Source: VAZQ01 sp963725065
GTDB taxonomy: Bacteria > Pseudomonadota > Alphaproteobacteria > Rhizobiales > Xanthobacteraceae
NCBI GenBank assembly: GCA_963725065.1
Contig: CAVRXD010000021.1
Location: 62,001-126,000 of the forward strand
Length of the DNA: 64,000 nucleotides
Reading direction: 5' to 3'
The position numbers were made by a program, and so were the translations under genes. How positions within the stretch are numbered: the first letter of the stretch is position 1; every line of letters begins with the position of its first letter. The notes below the pieces were generated by a model. It searched no databases. It saw only the letters and a list, made by a program, of their open reading frames with translations, and was not told where the DNA came from. Below, piece by piece: positions 25,638 through 33,825 of the stretch.

Positions 25638-25771
25638 GAACGTCTCCCGATGGTGCGCCGCGTTCTCGGCCGCGGCCTGTGCTGTTGGTGGGAATCCTAT
25701 CCGGATGGTCCCCACGGCCGAAATAATATATTCTGCGCTATGGCATTAGTTTTCTTGATAGCAGGTGTCCT

Positions 25772-26782
25772 CTGGCCAATATCGCGCTTCGGCAGATCCG
25801 CGCCGTCATCGCCGTGTGCGAGGAAGGCTCGTTCACCCGCGCGGCGGAGCGCGAGAACGCCACCCAATCCGGCATCTCCCAGCACGTGGCCACCGTCGAG
25901 CGCACGCTCGGGGTGAAGCTGTTCGAGCGCTCGGCGCGCGGAATCGCGCCCACGCCGGCGGGGTTGCGCTACTACAAGAGCTGTGTCGAGGCGGTCGGCC
26001 GGCTCGAAAATGCCAACGAGGAGGCGCGCGGCCTCGCCGGCCTCGTCACCGGCGACCTGCGCATCGGGCTGATGCCGACGTTCACCCGCGCGGTGCTGGC
26101 GCCGACGCTCGAGGACTTCGTGCCGCGCCATCCCGACGTGCGCCTGCACGTATTCGAGGGCTACAGCGGCGTGCTGACCGACATGGTGTTGGCGGACGAG
26201 CTCGATTTCGCGCTGGTCCCGGCGTTCGAGGGACGGGTGGGGCTGAGGTCGCGATTGCTGGTCCGCGACCGGGAGATGCTGTTGTCAGGACGCAAACGCG
26301 GGCTCACGCCGCTCGCGCCGGTGCGGCTCGCGGCCTGCGCCCCGTTGAAGATCGTGGTGCCGGGTCCCGACAATATTCGGCGCCGCAACCTCGAGACCTA
26401 TTTCCAGACGCACGGCGTCGAGATCGCGGCCATGCTGGAAATGGACGCGATGATCGGCACGCTCGAATTCGTCGCACGCTCAGACTGGCTCACCGTGCTG
26501 CCGAGCGTCATTTCGGTGAATGACCTCGGCAAGGGCGAGCTCGTGGTCAATCCGATCGTCGATCCGCCGCTGCATGCCGAGTTCGTGGTGATCCAACCGG
26601 CGCGCCGCACCCTGAGCGTGCCGGCACGGCTGTTTCTCGAACGCTTCGAAGCCGAGATCGCCCACATCCAGGCGATATGGGACCGGGCACTGGCCGGGCC
26701 GGTCGCAGTCAACGGCCGAAAGCACAAGCTCTCTCCGCCGTCATTCCGGGGCGCCGCGAAGCGGCGAGCCCGGAATCCATAA
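25772..26782 (+). CDS. LysR-family transcriptional regulator with a non-canonical start
   Basis: About 336 residues: an N-terminal winged helix-turn-helix (IRAVIAVCEEGSFTRAAERE then TQSGISQHVATVERTLG) and a LysR substrate-binding domain from about 95. The frame has no ATG, GTG or TTG before the DNA-binding helix; the first usable GTG, 25814, would cut off helix 1. The family start ...NIALRQIRAV corresponds to a CTG at 25772, six bases after AGG, so CTG initiation is proposed. The C-terminal tail LSPPSFRGAAKRRARNP is encoded by an intergenic repeat. It is divergent from the M24 operon, its likely target. Confidence 0.83.
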   Translation: MANIALRQIRAVIAVCEEGSFTRAAERENATQSGISQHVATVERTLGVKLFERSARGIAPTPAGLRYYKSCVEAVGRLENANEEARGLAGLVTGDLRIGLMPTFTRAVLAPTLEDFVPRHPDVRLHVFEGYSGVLTDMVLADELDFALVPAFEGRVGLRSRLLVRDREMLLSGRKRGLTPLAPVRLAACAPLKIVVPGPDNIRRRNLETYFQTHGVEIAAMLEMDAMIGTLEFVARSDWLTVLPSVISVNDLGKGELVVNPIVDPPLHAEFVVIQPARRTLSVPARLFLERFEAEIAHIQAIWDRALAGPVAVNGRKHKLSPPSFRGAAKRRARNP

Positions 26783-26893
26783 TCCCGGACTGTGGTGATG
26801 CATTCCGGCCCTCGCTTCGATCCAAGTTGGCTATAGCCAACTTGGGCACAAAAATGCCGATCTCGGGTAAACCCGAGATCGATGCGGAATGAC
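26742..26893. repeat. Composite intergenic palindrome element with two perfect inner palindromes
   Basis: The outer arms are GTCATTCCGG (left) and GCGGAATGAC (right). Inside are two perfect palindromes: 26822-26845 (CCAAGTTGGCTA and its complement, 24 bases) and 26859-26880 (GATCTCGGGT, AA, ACCCGAGATC). The left part encodes the last residues and stop codon of the LysR gene. No protein gene is visible in the rest. The layout resembles intergenic mosaic repeats of Bradyrhizobium-like genomes. Confidence 0.75.
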
Positions 26894-26929
26894 GACGAAG
26901 AGACTGCGTCTCCGGAGACCGCGCGAAGT

Positions 26930-27364
26930 CTAGTCCTGGCCGGGATCGGCCTTGAGGCCGGCGGCCTCGATCCCTGCGATGGCGCAGGCCTCGTCCTTGT
27001 CCGAGGTATCGCCGGAGATGCCGACGGCGCCGATGATGTCGCCCGCCGGCGTTCTGATCAGCACGCCGCCTGGATTGGTGACCATGCGTCCCTCGCTCGC
27101 GGCCGCCAGCATGGTGAAGAACTGCGGCGTCTTGGTCGCGCGGGCCGCCAGCGTGCGCGACCCGAAGCCCATGCCGAGCGCGCCCCAGGCCTTGCCGAAG
27201 GCGATGTCGAAACGCAGCAGGCCCGACTTGTCCTCGCGCTTGAACGCGACCAGGTGCCCGCCGGCGTCGAGCACGGCGACGGTCAGTGGCGCGCAACTGG
27301 TGTCGCGGCCCTTCTTGAGTGCGGTGTCGACGATGGTCGAGGCTTGCGCAAGCGTGACAGACAT
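26930..27364 (-). CDS. HbpS/GlcG-family protein, cytoplasmic form
   Basis: 144 residues of the GlcG/HbpS (PF03928) family: LTVAVLDAGGHLVAFKRED.. near 27-45, then ALGMGFGSRTLA, and PGGVLIRTPAGDIIGAVGISGDTSDKDE with the glycine-rich loop typical of the family. HbpS from Streptomyces binds haem; GlcG proteins sit in glycolate loci; some relatives bind small corrinoid or haem ligands. No signal peptide, unlike the paralog at 28330. CGGAG precedes ATG 27364. Confidence 0.87.
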   Translation of the reverse strand: MSVTLAQASTIVDTALKKGRDTSCAPLTVAVLDAGGHLVAFKREDKSGLLRFDIAFGKAWGALGMGFGSRTLAARATKTPQFFTMLAAASEGRMVTNPGGVLIRTPAGDIIGAVGISGDTSDKDEACAIAGIEAAGLKADPGQD

Positions 27365-27415
27365 AGGGGCTCCGAGGTTGATGAGAGAGCGTAGGGTTAG
27401 CGGTATTGTTGCGGT

Positions 27416-28303
27416 TCACGGTTTCGCGCGATTGGCCCAATAGACCGAGACCGCCGACACTTCCGCCGCGCCCGAGACGTTTCGTTTGGTCTCTTCGTAG
27501 CAGGCAAGCGTCTGCGCGACGAGCGGCAGCTCGACGCCGCGGTCCTTGCCCTCGGCCAGCATGGTGCGCAGATCCTTGACCGCGCTGTCGATGTCGAAGG
27601 TCACCGGCCCGCCGTCGCCACCGCTGAGCATCGCGGCCACGCCCGCTCCGCGCACCTTGAGCACGTTCGGGCCGCCGGATGTGTCCGAGAGCAGCTCCAT
27701 GATCCGCGCGGGGTCAAGGCCGAGCGGGCGGCAGAGCGCAAGCGCTTCGCCGAGCGCCTGCCAATAGATCATCAGCGGCATGTTGATCGTGAGCTTCATG
27801 ACCGCGCCGGAGCCGACCGGGCCGCAATGTTCGAGGCGCCGGCAGAGCTGGTCGAGGATCGGCTTCGCCCGCGCGGCGTCGGCCGGCGCCGCGCCCATCA
27901 GGCCGATCAGCTTGCCCTGTCGCGCCGGACCGGTCGAACCGCCCACCGGGCATTCGACCAGCGCGGCGCCCTTGGCGCGCACCTGTTCGGCCAGCGCAAC
28001 TTCGGTGTGCGGCTGCACCGTGCTCATCTCGATGAACAGCTTGCCGCCCACGTCGCCCGCGAGCAGCCCGTCCGCGCCGTTGTAGACCGCGTCGATCGCG
28101 CCGGCATCGGTGAGGATGCTGATGACGGCCTCGGACTTGTTGGCGAGCTCCGCCGGGGTGGCAACGGCCTTCGCGCCGGCATCGGTGACCGCCTTGAGCT
28201 TGGCGGCGGAGCGGTTCCACACCGTCACCGTGTGGCCGGCCTCGATCAGCCGCTGCGCGATCGCCGCGCCCATCTTGCCGATTCCGGCGATCCCGATCTG
28301 CAT
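27416..28303 (-). CDS. Beta-hydroxyacid dehydrogenase (3-hydroxyisobutyrate dehydrogenase family)
   Basis: 295 residues: an N-terminal Rossmann domain (MQIGIAGIGKMGAAIAQRL), the substrate-site motif ECPVGGSTGPARQGKL, the catalytic Lys in the GSGAVMKLTIN segment, and an all-helical C-terminal domain. The family oxidises 3-hydroxy acids or reduces 2-hydroxy-3-oxo acids with NAD(P). ATG 28303 is preferred over GTG 28312 because GGGGAG has correct spacing and family members start at the first beta strand. It lies between two HbpS/GlcG-like genes on the same strand. Confidence 0.88.
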   Translation of the reverse strand: MQIGIAGIGKMGAAIAQRLIEAGHTVTVWNRSAAKLKAVTDAGAKAVATPAELANKSEAVISILTDAGAIDAVYNGADGLLAGDVGGKLFIEMSTVQPHTEVALAEQVRAKGAALVECPVGGSTGPARQGKLIGLMGAAPADAARAKPILDQLCRRLEHCGPVGSGAVMKLTINMPLMIYWQALGEALALCRPLGLDPARIMELLSDTSGGPNVLKVRGAGVAAMLSGGDGGPVTFDIDSAVKDLRTMLAEGKDRGVELPLVAQTLACYEETKRNVSGAAEVSAVSVYWANRAKP

Positions 28304-28329
28304 CGAGTGCACTCCCCTTCGTCCTTACG

Positions 28330-28851
28330 TCACTTCATCCGGTCCTTGATCTTGTCGAGCGCGGCACGGGCGCAGTCGTCGTCGAAATTGCCGCCGGGCG
28401 CGCCGCCGACACCGATGCCGCCGATCGGCTTGCCCGCGGCCATGATGGTCACGCCGCCGGGGGTGAAGGTGACATTGGGCAGGTTGCCGAGCGAGGCTGT
28501 CGTGCTGGGATTCTTGCTCAGCCGCTCGAAGATCGCCTTGGTCGAATCTTCCTTGCGCACCGGCGCGAGCGAGGCGGCGGTGTAGGCCTTGGCATAGGCG
28601 CTGTCGAGCGTGTGCACCGGCGCGCCGTCCCCGCGCAGCACCGCCTGCCGCACGCCGTCGATATCGACGACGATGGCGGTGACCGCATAACTGTTCTTGG
28701 CGCAGGCGGCGACCGCCTCGGCGACCGCTTCGTTGGCGAGGCCCGCCGCGAGGCGATGCTCCGCGATCAGGCCCTGCGCCGACGCCGCGGACGCGTAGCA
28801 CACGCTGCCGAGCAGCGCGCAGAATCGAAGGATGTTTCGTGACGTCGTCAT
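28330..28851 (-). CDS. HbpS/GlcG-family protein, secreted form
   Basis: 173 residues with a signal peptide (ILRFCALLGSVCYASAASA) and the same core as the gene at 26930: YAVTAIVVDIDGVRQAVLRGDG, AYAKAYTAASLAP, and PGGVTIMAAGKPIGGIGVGGAPGGNFDDD. The final Asp-rich DDDCARAALDKI matches the family end. Exported, so a periplasmic ligand-binding role is likely (haem in HbpS). GGGGAGCGCCC precedes ATG 28851. It is the first gene of the three-gene minus-strand run. Confidence 0.88.
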   Translation of the reverse strand: MTTSRNILRFCALLGSVCYASAASAQGLIAEHRLAAGLANEAVAEAVAACAKNSYAVTAIVVDIDGVRQAVLRGDGAPVHTLDSAYAKAYTAASLAPVRKEDSTKAIFERLSKNPSTTASLGNLPNVTFTPGGVTIMAAGKPIGGIGVGGAPGGNFDDDCARAALDKIKDRMK

Positions 28852-29039
28852 GGGCGCTCCCCTGGGCTCGTGCCTGCTCTGCCGTGTCGCTCCGGCGTTG
28901 AGCGGCGACGATAGGGGATTATGCGCGCGCGAGAAAGACGGCTATGGACGCACGCCGATCGGCACATTGAACTTGAACGCAGCAACGGCGGCTGTGTAGC
29001 GTGCGCCCGCCGCAGGGTCGGGTAACGGAGGGTTGGGAG

Positions 29040-29954
29040 ATGGCGAAAGGCAAAGTCGGCGTCGTGGGGCTCGGGATCATGGGGGGCGCATTCGCGAAGA
29101 ACCTCGTCGCCGCCGGCTGGCGGGTCGTGGGCTACGACATCGATCCCGCGCGCCGCCGAACCATGGCGCGCGCCGGGGTGGAGATCGCGCCGGATGTGAA
29201 GACGCTGGCGGCCGCGGTCGGCACCATCATCACCAGCCTGCCGAAGCCCGCCGCGCTCGACGCCACGGTATCCGCCATCGTCGGCGCCGGCGTGCGTCCG
29301 CGGGTGATCGTCGAGGCCTCGACCTTCACGATCGACGACAAGCTCAGGGCCGAGCGCGCGCTGCGCAAGGCCGGGCATGTGATGCTCGATTGCCCGGTGA
29401 GCGGCACCGGTTCGCAAGCGCAAGTGAAGGATCTCGTGATCTATGCGAGCGGGGAGACACGCGCCATCCGCCGGCTGCGCCCGCTGTTCGCCGGCTTCTC
29501 CCGCGCGATGCATGACCTCGGCGCGTTCGGCAACGGCAGCCGCATGAAATATGTCGCGAACCTGCTGGTCGCGATCAACAACGTCGCCAGTGCCGAGGCG
29601 ATGGTGCTCGGCCTCAAGGCCGGTCTCGATGCCCAGACCTTGTTCGAGATGGTCAAATCGGGCGCCGGCAATTCACGCGTGTTCGAGTTGCGGGCGCCGA
29701 TGATGGTGAAGAACCGCTACGACGACGTCACCATGAAAATATCGGTCTGGCAGAAAGACATGGCGGTGATCGGTGAATTCGCCAAGGATATCGGCGTTCC
29801 CACGCCGATGTTCGACGCCTCCGTGCCGATCTACCGGCAGGCGATGAAATCAGGACATGCCGAGCACGACACCGCCGCCGTCTGCGCGGTGCTGGAAAAG
29901 AAGGCCGGCGTCAAGCGCGGGAAAAAGAAACGCGCAAAAAAGCGCAGCAAGTGA
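29040..29954 (+). CDS. Beta-hydroxyacid dehydrogenase-family NAD(P)-dependent oxidoreductase
   Basis: 304 residues: Rossmann motif GVVGLGIMGGAFAKNL, substrate motif DCPVSGTGSQAQ, catalytic Lys in the SRMKYVANL segment and the helical C-terminal domain. The tail is strongly basic (KRGKKKRAKKRSK), unusual for the family. ATG 29040 follows GGGAG; the frame extends to 29001 without a better start. It is divergent from the HbpS-like operon, which contains a related dehydrogenase at 27416. Confidence 0.87.
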   Translation: MAKGKVGVVGLGIMGGAFAKNLVAAGWRVVGYDIDPARRRTMARAGVEIAPDVKTLAAAVGTIITSLPKPAALDATVSAIVGAGVRPRVIVEASTFTIDDKLRAERALRKAGHVMLDCPVSGTGSQAQVKDLVIYASGETRAIRRLRPLFAGFSRAMHDLGAFGNGSRMKYVANLLVAINNVASAEAMVLGLKAGLDAQTLFEMVKSGAGNSRVFELRAPMMVKNRYDDVTMKISVWQKDMAVIGEFAKDIGVPTPMFDASVPIYRQAMKSGHAEHDTAAVCAVLEKKAGVKRGKKKRAKKRSK

Positions 29955-29956
29955 GC

Positions 29957-30014
29957 CCGTCGTCGGAACGGCAAGGCGAAGCGTGCCCACGCCTTTCGGT
30001 CTGCCCGACGACGG
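29957..30014. repeat. Inverted repeat between convergent genes
   Basis: CCGTCGTCGG at 29957-29966 pairs with CCGACGACGG at 30005-30014, around a weaker AAGGCG/CGCCTT pair. It fills the gap between the dehydrogenase stop (29954) and the deacetylase stop (30024). It could help end transcription from both sides, but there is no T-run. Confidence 0.4.
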
Positions 30015-30023
30015 CTGTTGCTG

Positions 30024-31088
30024 CTACTGGACCGTGCGCACCACGCTTGAGGTCGGCCGGCCGTCGACGGTCTGGCCGGTTCGCGTCTTCACCATCGCGG
30101 CTTCGTATTGGGGCAGCGAAACGACCGGATCCTTTGCCTTCAAGTGCACGACCTTGAAGCCCTTGGCCTTGAGCTGCAGCAACAATGTCGGCAGCGCAAC
30201 CGCCGTCGAATGCTGGAAATCGTGCATTAGGACGATGCCCTTGCCGCGCTTTTCGAGCTTGGTCATCACCGACGTGATCACCTTGTCCGGATTCTTGAGC
30301 TTGAAGTCGAAGGAATCGATATCGATCGAGAAGATGCCGATGTTCCTTTCAGCAAGGTAGGCCGTCAGTTCCGGCGTCTGGCTCAGTCCCGGGAAACGGA
30401 AAAATGGCGCCAACGGACGTCCGGCGGTAATCGCCACAGCGCTGATGCCGTTTTCGATTTCATCCTTGGCTTCGGCCAGGGATTTCTTGGCCAGATTCAC
30501 GTGCGACCACGAATGGGATCCGATGGTGTGATCCTTGGCGACAACCTGCCTGAGGATGTCGGGATGCCAGCTCACGTGCTGGCCGATCGGGAAAAACGTC
30601 GCCTTCAGGCACTGCGCCGCCAGGGCTGTCAGCACGGCGGCCGTATTGCTGGGCCACGGGCCGTCGTCGAAGGTCAGCACGACCTCGCCCGGTTCGAGGA
30701 AATCGTGGGCCTTGAACTGATCGGCGCCGAAGCCGGGCCCGCCCGTCGTGTCGATCTCCACGGTACGGTAGATTCCCAGCGCATCGGGATTTTCGCACCT
30801 CCCGTTGGCGGCGGCGGCCTTGGCCTGCGCGCCCGCCATCATCGCAGCTGCGGGCCGGGTCGGCGCCGCGGTCGGCGCGCTCGGCGGGGGGAATGATGGC
30901 GGCTGTGCCATCTGCGGCGGCGCGGTCGGACGCGATGCGACCGTGCCCGTCACCAGTTCACGCTCAGCGATCTTGGCCTCCGGCGCGGCCGGCGCCGGCT
31001 CTCCCCCAGAGCTAAACATCCAGCCGATGCCGATGCCCAAAACGAGCGTCGCCGCGGCTGCCGCCGCCAACCCTGTCATCCGATGCAT
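30024..31088 (-). CDS. Membrane-anchored polysaccharide deacetylase (NodB domain)
   Basis: 354 residues: an N-terminal hydrophobic anchor (GLAAAAAATLVLGIGIGW), an Ala/Pro-rich linker to about residue 95, then a NodB/CE4 domain. LTFDDGPWPSN carries the catalytic Asp pair (motif 1), HSWSHVNL the metal-binding His pair (motif 2), and PFFRFPG the Arg of motif 3; VLMHDFQHS supplies the late His. CE4 enzymes remove N-acetyl groups from chitin-like or peptidoglycan sugars, here at the outer face of the inner membrane. ATG 31088 places the anchor at the start. Confidence 0.88.
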   Translation of the reverse strand: MHRMTGLAAAAAATLVLGIGIGWMFSSGGEPAPAAPEAKIAERELVTGTVASRPTAPPQMAQPPSFPPPSAPTAAPTRPAAAMMAGAQAKAAAANGRCENPDALGIYRTVEIDTTGGPGFGADQFKAHDFLEPGEVVLTFDDGPWPSNTAAVLTALAAQCLKATFFPIGQHVSWHPDILRQVVAKDHTIGSHSWSHVNLAKKSLAEAKDEIENGISAVAITAGRPLAPFFRFPGLSQTPELTAYLAERNIGIFSIDIDSFDFKLKNPDKVITSVMTKLEKRGKGIVLMHDFQHSTAVALPTLLLQLKAKGFKVVHLKAKDPVVSLPQYEAAMVKTRTGQTVDGRPTSSVVRTVQ

Positions 31089-31270
31089 TGATTGTCGTCC
31101 CTTGTGACCCGGCGGCACGATCGGGGGGAAATGGTTTAGTTTTGATTACCGAGACACCGTCGCACGACCCCGAGGCGCGCTTTTAACATCCGATGGTCCG
31201 CGGCCGAGCGGGCGGCAGTGGCGATCCGCGGTGACAGAGAGGCCGTTGGGCTTGAGCCGCCGAGGTCCGC

Positions 31271-32275
31271 TCACTCCGGCTTGATCCCGGCCGCCGCGAC
31301 CACCTTGCCCCATTTGGCATAGTCGTCGCTGATGAACTTCGCGTAGGCCGCCGGCGTGGTACCGACCACATCGACGCCTATCAGCGCCATGCGTTGGTGG
31401 AAGCCGGGCGTGGCGATGATGGCCGCGATCTCTCGGTTGAGCGTCTCGATAATGTCCGGTGGCGTGGCCGCCGGCGCCACCAGTCCCACCCCTGAACCCA
31501 CCTCGAAGCCGGGAAAGGCGGCTTCGGACAGCGTGGGGACCTCGGGCAGCGAGGCGATGCGCACCAGACTGGTCGCAGCAAGCGCGCGCAGGCTGCCCTC
31601 GCGGATCAGCGGCAGCAGCGAATTGACGGCCCCGATGAACATGTCGATGCGTCCGGCCACCAGGTCGGGCAGGACTGCCGTGGCACCGCGGAACGGCACA
31701 TGGACCAGATCCACGCCGGCGCGCATCTTGAAGAGCTCGCCACCGAGATGCTGCGGCGTGCCGACACCGACCGAGCCGAAGCTCAATCTGTTGGGCGAAC
31801 CGCGCGCCAGTTCGACAAACTCCTTGACCGTCCGCACCGGCAGACTCGCCGGCACAACCATGACGAACGGCACGTCGGCGACCAGGTTGATCGCGGCAAA
31901 ATCGGTGACCGGGTTGTAGACCGGATTGCGCGACAGATGCGGCCCCATGGTGAACGAGGCCGGCGCGATCAGCATGACGTAACCGTCCGGCGGCGACTTC
32001 GCGACATAAGAATACGCGATGTTGCCCCCGCCGCCGGGCTTGTTCTCGACCACCGCGGTCTGGTTGAGGCTTGCTTGCAAACCGGTCGCGATCTCCCGCG
32101 CCACCACGTCGTTGGAGCCGCCCGGAGTGAACGGTACGATGATGCGCATCGTCTTGTTGGGAAAGCCGGCCGACGGCTGCTGGGCGCGGGCGGCGAGCGG
32201 CCAGGCAACCGAGCAGAAAGCCGAGGATCCGGCCGCCGCTCCGGCGAGCAGCGTCATGAACTCGCGGCGATTCAT
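31271..32275 (-). CDS. Bug-family receptor with Tat signal (orphan)
   Basis: 334 residues. MNRREFMTLLAGAAAG is a twin-arginine-like signal followed by cleavage after ARA. The mature part shows the Bug hallmarks MRIIVPFTPGGSNDVVAREI, PGGGGNIAYSYVAKSPPDGYV and GTPQHLGGELFKMRAGVDLVHVPF. It is a carboxylate-binding periplasmic receptor; no TctA/TctB genes are adjacent. Start ATG 32275 is chosen for the signal. It lies downstream of the flavin monooxygenase on the same strand, so it may import that enzyme's substrate. Confidence 0.9.
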   Translation of the reverse strand: MNRREFMTLLAGAAAGSSAFCSVAWPLAARAQQPSAGFPNKTMRIIVPFTPGGSNDVVAREIATGLQASLNQTAVVENKPGGGGNIAYSYVAKSPPDGYVMLIAPASFTMGPHLSRNPVYNPVTDFAAINLVADVPFVMVVPASLPVRTVKEFVELARGSPNRLSFGSVGVGTPQHLGGELFKMRAGVDLVHVPFRGATAVLPDLVAGRIDMFIGAVNSLLPLIREGSLRALAATSLVRIASLPEVPTLSEAAFPGFEVGSGVGLVAPAATPPDIIETLNREIAAIIATPGFHQRMALIGVDVVGTTPAAYAKFISDDYAKWGKVVAAAGIKPE

Positions 32276-32413
32276 TCGATCACCTCGTGGCAAGGGCGAG
32301 GGCCATGCGCGCGACGTGCGCAGACCGGCAGATTGGCAGGATTGGCAATCCCTGCAAGTGCGCCGGACAGCCGCGGTATCGCAGCGTTCAGCGCCGGGCG
32401 GCGCTCGCCGGCC

Positions 32414-33646
32414 CTACTCGCGCAAGAAATCGAGCACCGCCGTCTCCGCCAGCACCGCTTCGGGAATGCTGTGGCGCTGGGAGCGGGCGCGCTCCTCCGC
32501 GGTCTGCGTTGCCTGCAGATAAGCCCCGAGATGGCGCGCACGCTCGATGATGCGCTGTCCGACCGGGAGCCGCGCCATCTCGAAGCGTTGCAGCGCCGGT
32601 GCGACATCGTCGACCGCGAGCGCGGCCACCAGCGCGGCCGCGTCGTCCGCCGCCTTCGCCACCCCGGCCGCGACATGCGGTCGCGCCACGAACGCGGCAT
32701 CGCCGATGATCGCCACGCGGCCGAAGGCCATGCGCGGCGTCTCGAGGTCGTAGATCGGTTGCAGGATCGGCTCGTCGATCATGCGCACGATCTCGCGGAA
32801 CTGCGGCGCGAGCAGCCGCTCGGCGGCGGCGCGCATGTGGGCGATCCCCTCGCCCCGGATCAGCGGCGGCGGGATCGAGATCGTGTGGGTCGTGCCGCTT
32901 TCGTCGGTGAGCAGTTGCTGCAACTCGACCTTCTCGTCGGCAGGACGGTACCAGACCACGTTGTAGCGGCGGTAGCCGGGACGCAGATCGTTGTCGGGGC
33001 CGGCGACCGGATAGCCCAGGCACTGCTCCCCCGGCGGCAGACAGAACGTCATGTAGTTGAACAGCTCGCGATGAATTGCCGGTGGAAACGCCGCCTCCGG
33101 AATCAGCGCGCGCCAGGCCACATAACCGGCATAGAGCGGGACCAGTTCGGGCAGACATTGCTGGCGAATGGTGGAGCGCAGGCCGTCGGCGCCGACCAGC
33201 AGTTCGCCCTCGGCGGTGCCGCCGTCGGCGAAGTGGGCGGTTACCGATCGCTCGGTCTGCGCGAAGCTCCTGACGCCGCGGCGACGGTGATAGCGCTCCG
33301 GCGGAAACGCATCCCGCAGCGCCCGATAGACGCGCTCCCACGCCGTCAGGACCTGGGGACACGCGAACGCGCCCGTCAGCCGGCCGGACGAGTCAAGGAT
33401 CTTGCGTTCCGTGATTTCGACCCCGAGATCGGTCGCATCGATCCCCAGCCGCCGCAGCGTCGCGATCAGATCCGGTTGCGCGACGATGCCGGCGCCGCGG
33501 CCCGCAAGCTCGCTCTCCACCCGCTCGAACACGTCGACGTCCCAGTCGGCGCGCCGCAGCAGCAGCGCCGCCAGCAGGCCGCTCATGGACCCGCCGACCA
33601 CCAGCGCGCGCCCCTTGCTCCCCTTGCGCAATTGCCTCGATCCCAT
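32414..33646 (-). CDS. FAD-dependent aromatic monooxygenase (2,6-dihydroxypyridine hydroxylase-like)
   Basis: 410 residues of the group A flavin hydroxylases. ALVVGGSMSGLLAALLLRRA with DVFERV binds the ADP part of FAD, AGRGAGIV follows, LLVGADGLRSTIRQ is the DG motif and RVAIIGDAAFVARPH the GD motif. The N-terminal GRALVVGGSMSG and central WYRP resemble 2,6-dihydroxypyridine 3-hydroxylases, but substrate is not proven. ATG 33646 follows GCAGGAA; the upstream frame runs into the CTAG hairpin repeat. It suggests ring hydroxylation of an N-heterocycle or phenol. Confidence 0.85.
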   Translation of the reverse strand: MGSRQLRKGSKGRALVVGGSMSGLLAALLLRRADWDVDVFERVESELAGRGAGIVAQPDLIATLRRLGIDATDLGVEITERKILDSSGRLTGAFACPQVLTAWERVYRALRDAFPPERYHRRRGVRSFAQTERSVTAHFADGGTAEGELLVGADGLRSTIRQQCLPELVPLYAGYVAWRALIPEAAFPPAIHRELFNYMTFCLPPGEQCLGYPVAGPDNDLRPGYRRYNVVWYRPADEKVELQQLLTDESGTTHTISIPPPLIRGEGIAHMRAAAERLLAPQFREIVRMIDEPILQPIYDLETPRMAFGRVAIIGDAAFVARPHVAAGVAKAADDAAALVAALAVDDVAPALQRFEMARLPVGQRIIERARHLGAYLQATQTAEERARSQRHSIPEAVLAETAVLDFLRE

Positions 33647-33683
33647 TTCCTGCCCGACAAAAGTTGCTATATACCGGGCCAAA

Positions 33684-33756
33684 CTGGTGTGGCGGTTCAG
33701 AAGTCCGCGAACGAACGTGCCGCACAATGATGCGAACTTCGGAATCGGGACACTAG
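33684..33756. repeat. CTAG hairpin element, mixed arms (B/A)
   Basis: The left arm is of type B (GTGTGGCGGTTCAGAAGTCC, ending CGC) and the right arm of type A (GCGAACTTCGGAATCGGGAC, ending ACTAG). The centre ACGTGCCGCACAATGAT is the complement of the loop in the element at 39285. It starts with CTGG and ends with CTAG, the latter shared with the next element. Located upstream of the flavin monooxygenase. Confidence 0.7.
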
Positions 33757-33815
33757 TGCGGTGGATTTGAAGTTCCTATTGTGAACTTCGGAATCGGACT
33801 TGATCGGGACACTTG
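33753..33815. repeat. CTAG hairpin element, mixed arms (C/A)
   Basis: It starts at the CTAG shared with the previous element. The left arm is of a third type (CTAGTGCGGTGGATTTGAAG, then TTC) and the right arm a degenerate type A (GAACTTCGGAATCGG, later GGGACACTTG). GAAGTTC and GAACTTC pair at the tip. Its end abuts GGAGGA, the ribosome binding site of the cupin gene. Confidence 0.6.
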
Positions 33816-33825
33816 GAGGAATGCC

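Noticed and set aside
22649..25916. Long plus-strand frames (508 and 517 codons)
   Set aside because: Antisense to the PEP-synthase-like and M24 genes; low-complexity composition without domains.
31700..33730. 676-codon plus-strand open frame
   Set aside because: It is antisense to the Bug receptor and flavin monooxygenase genes; composition is Arg/His/Asp-rich with no domain, as expected for a GC-rich shadow frame.
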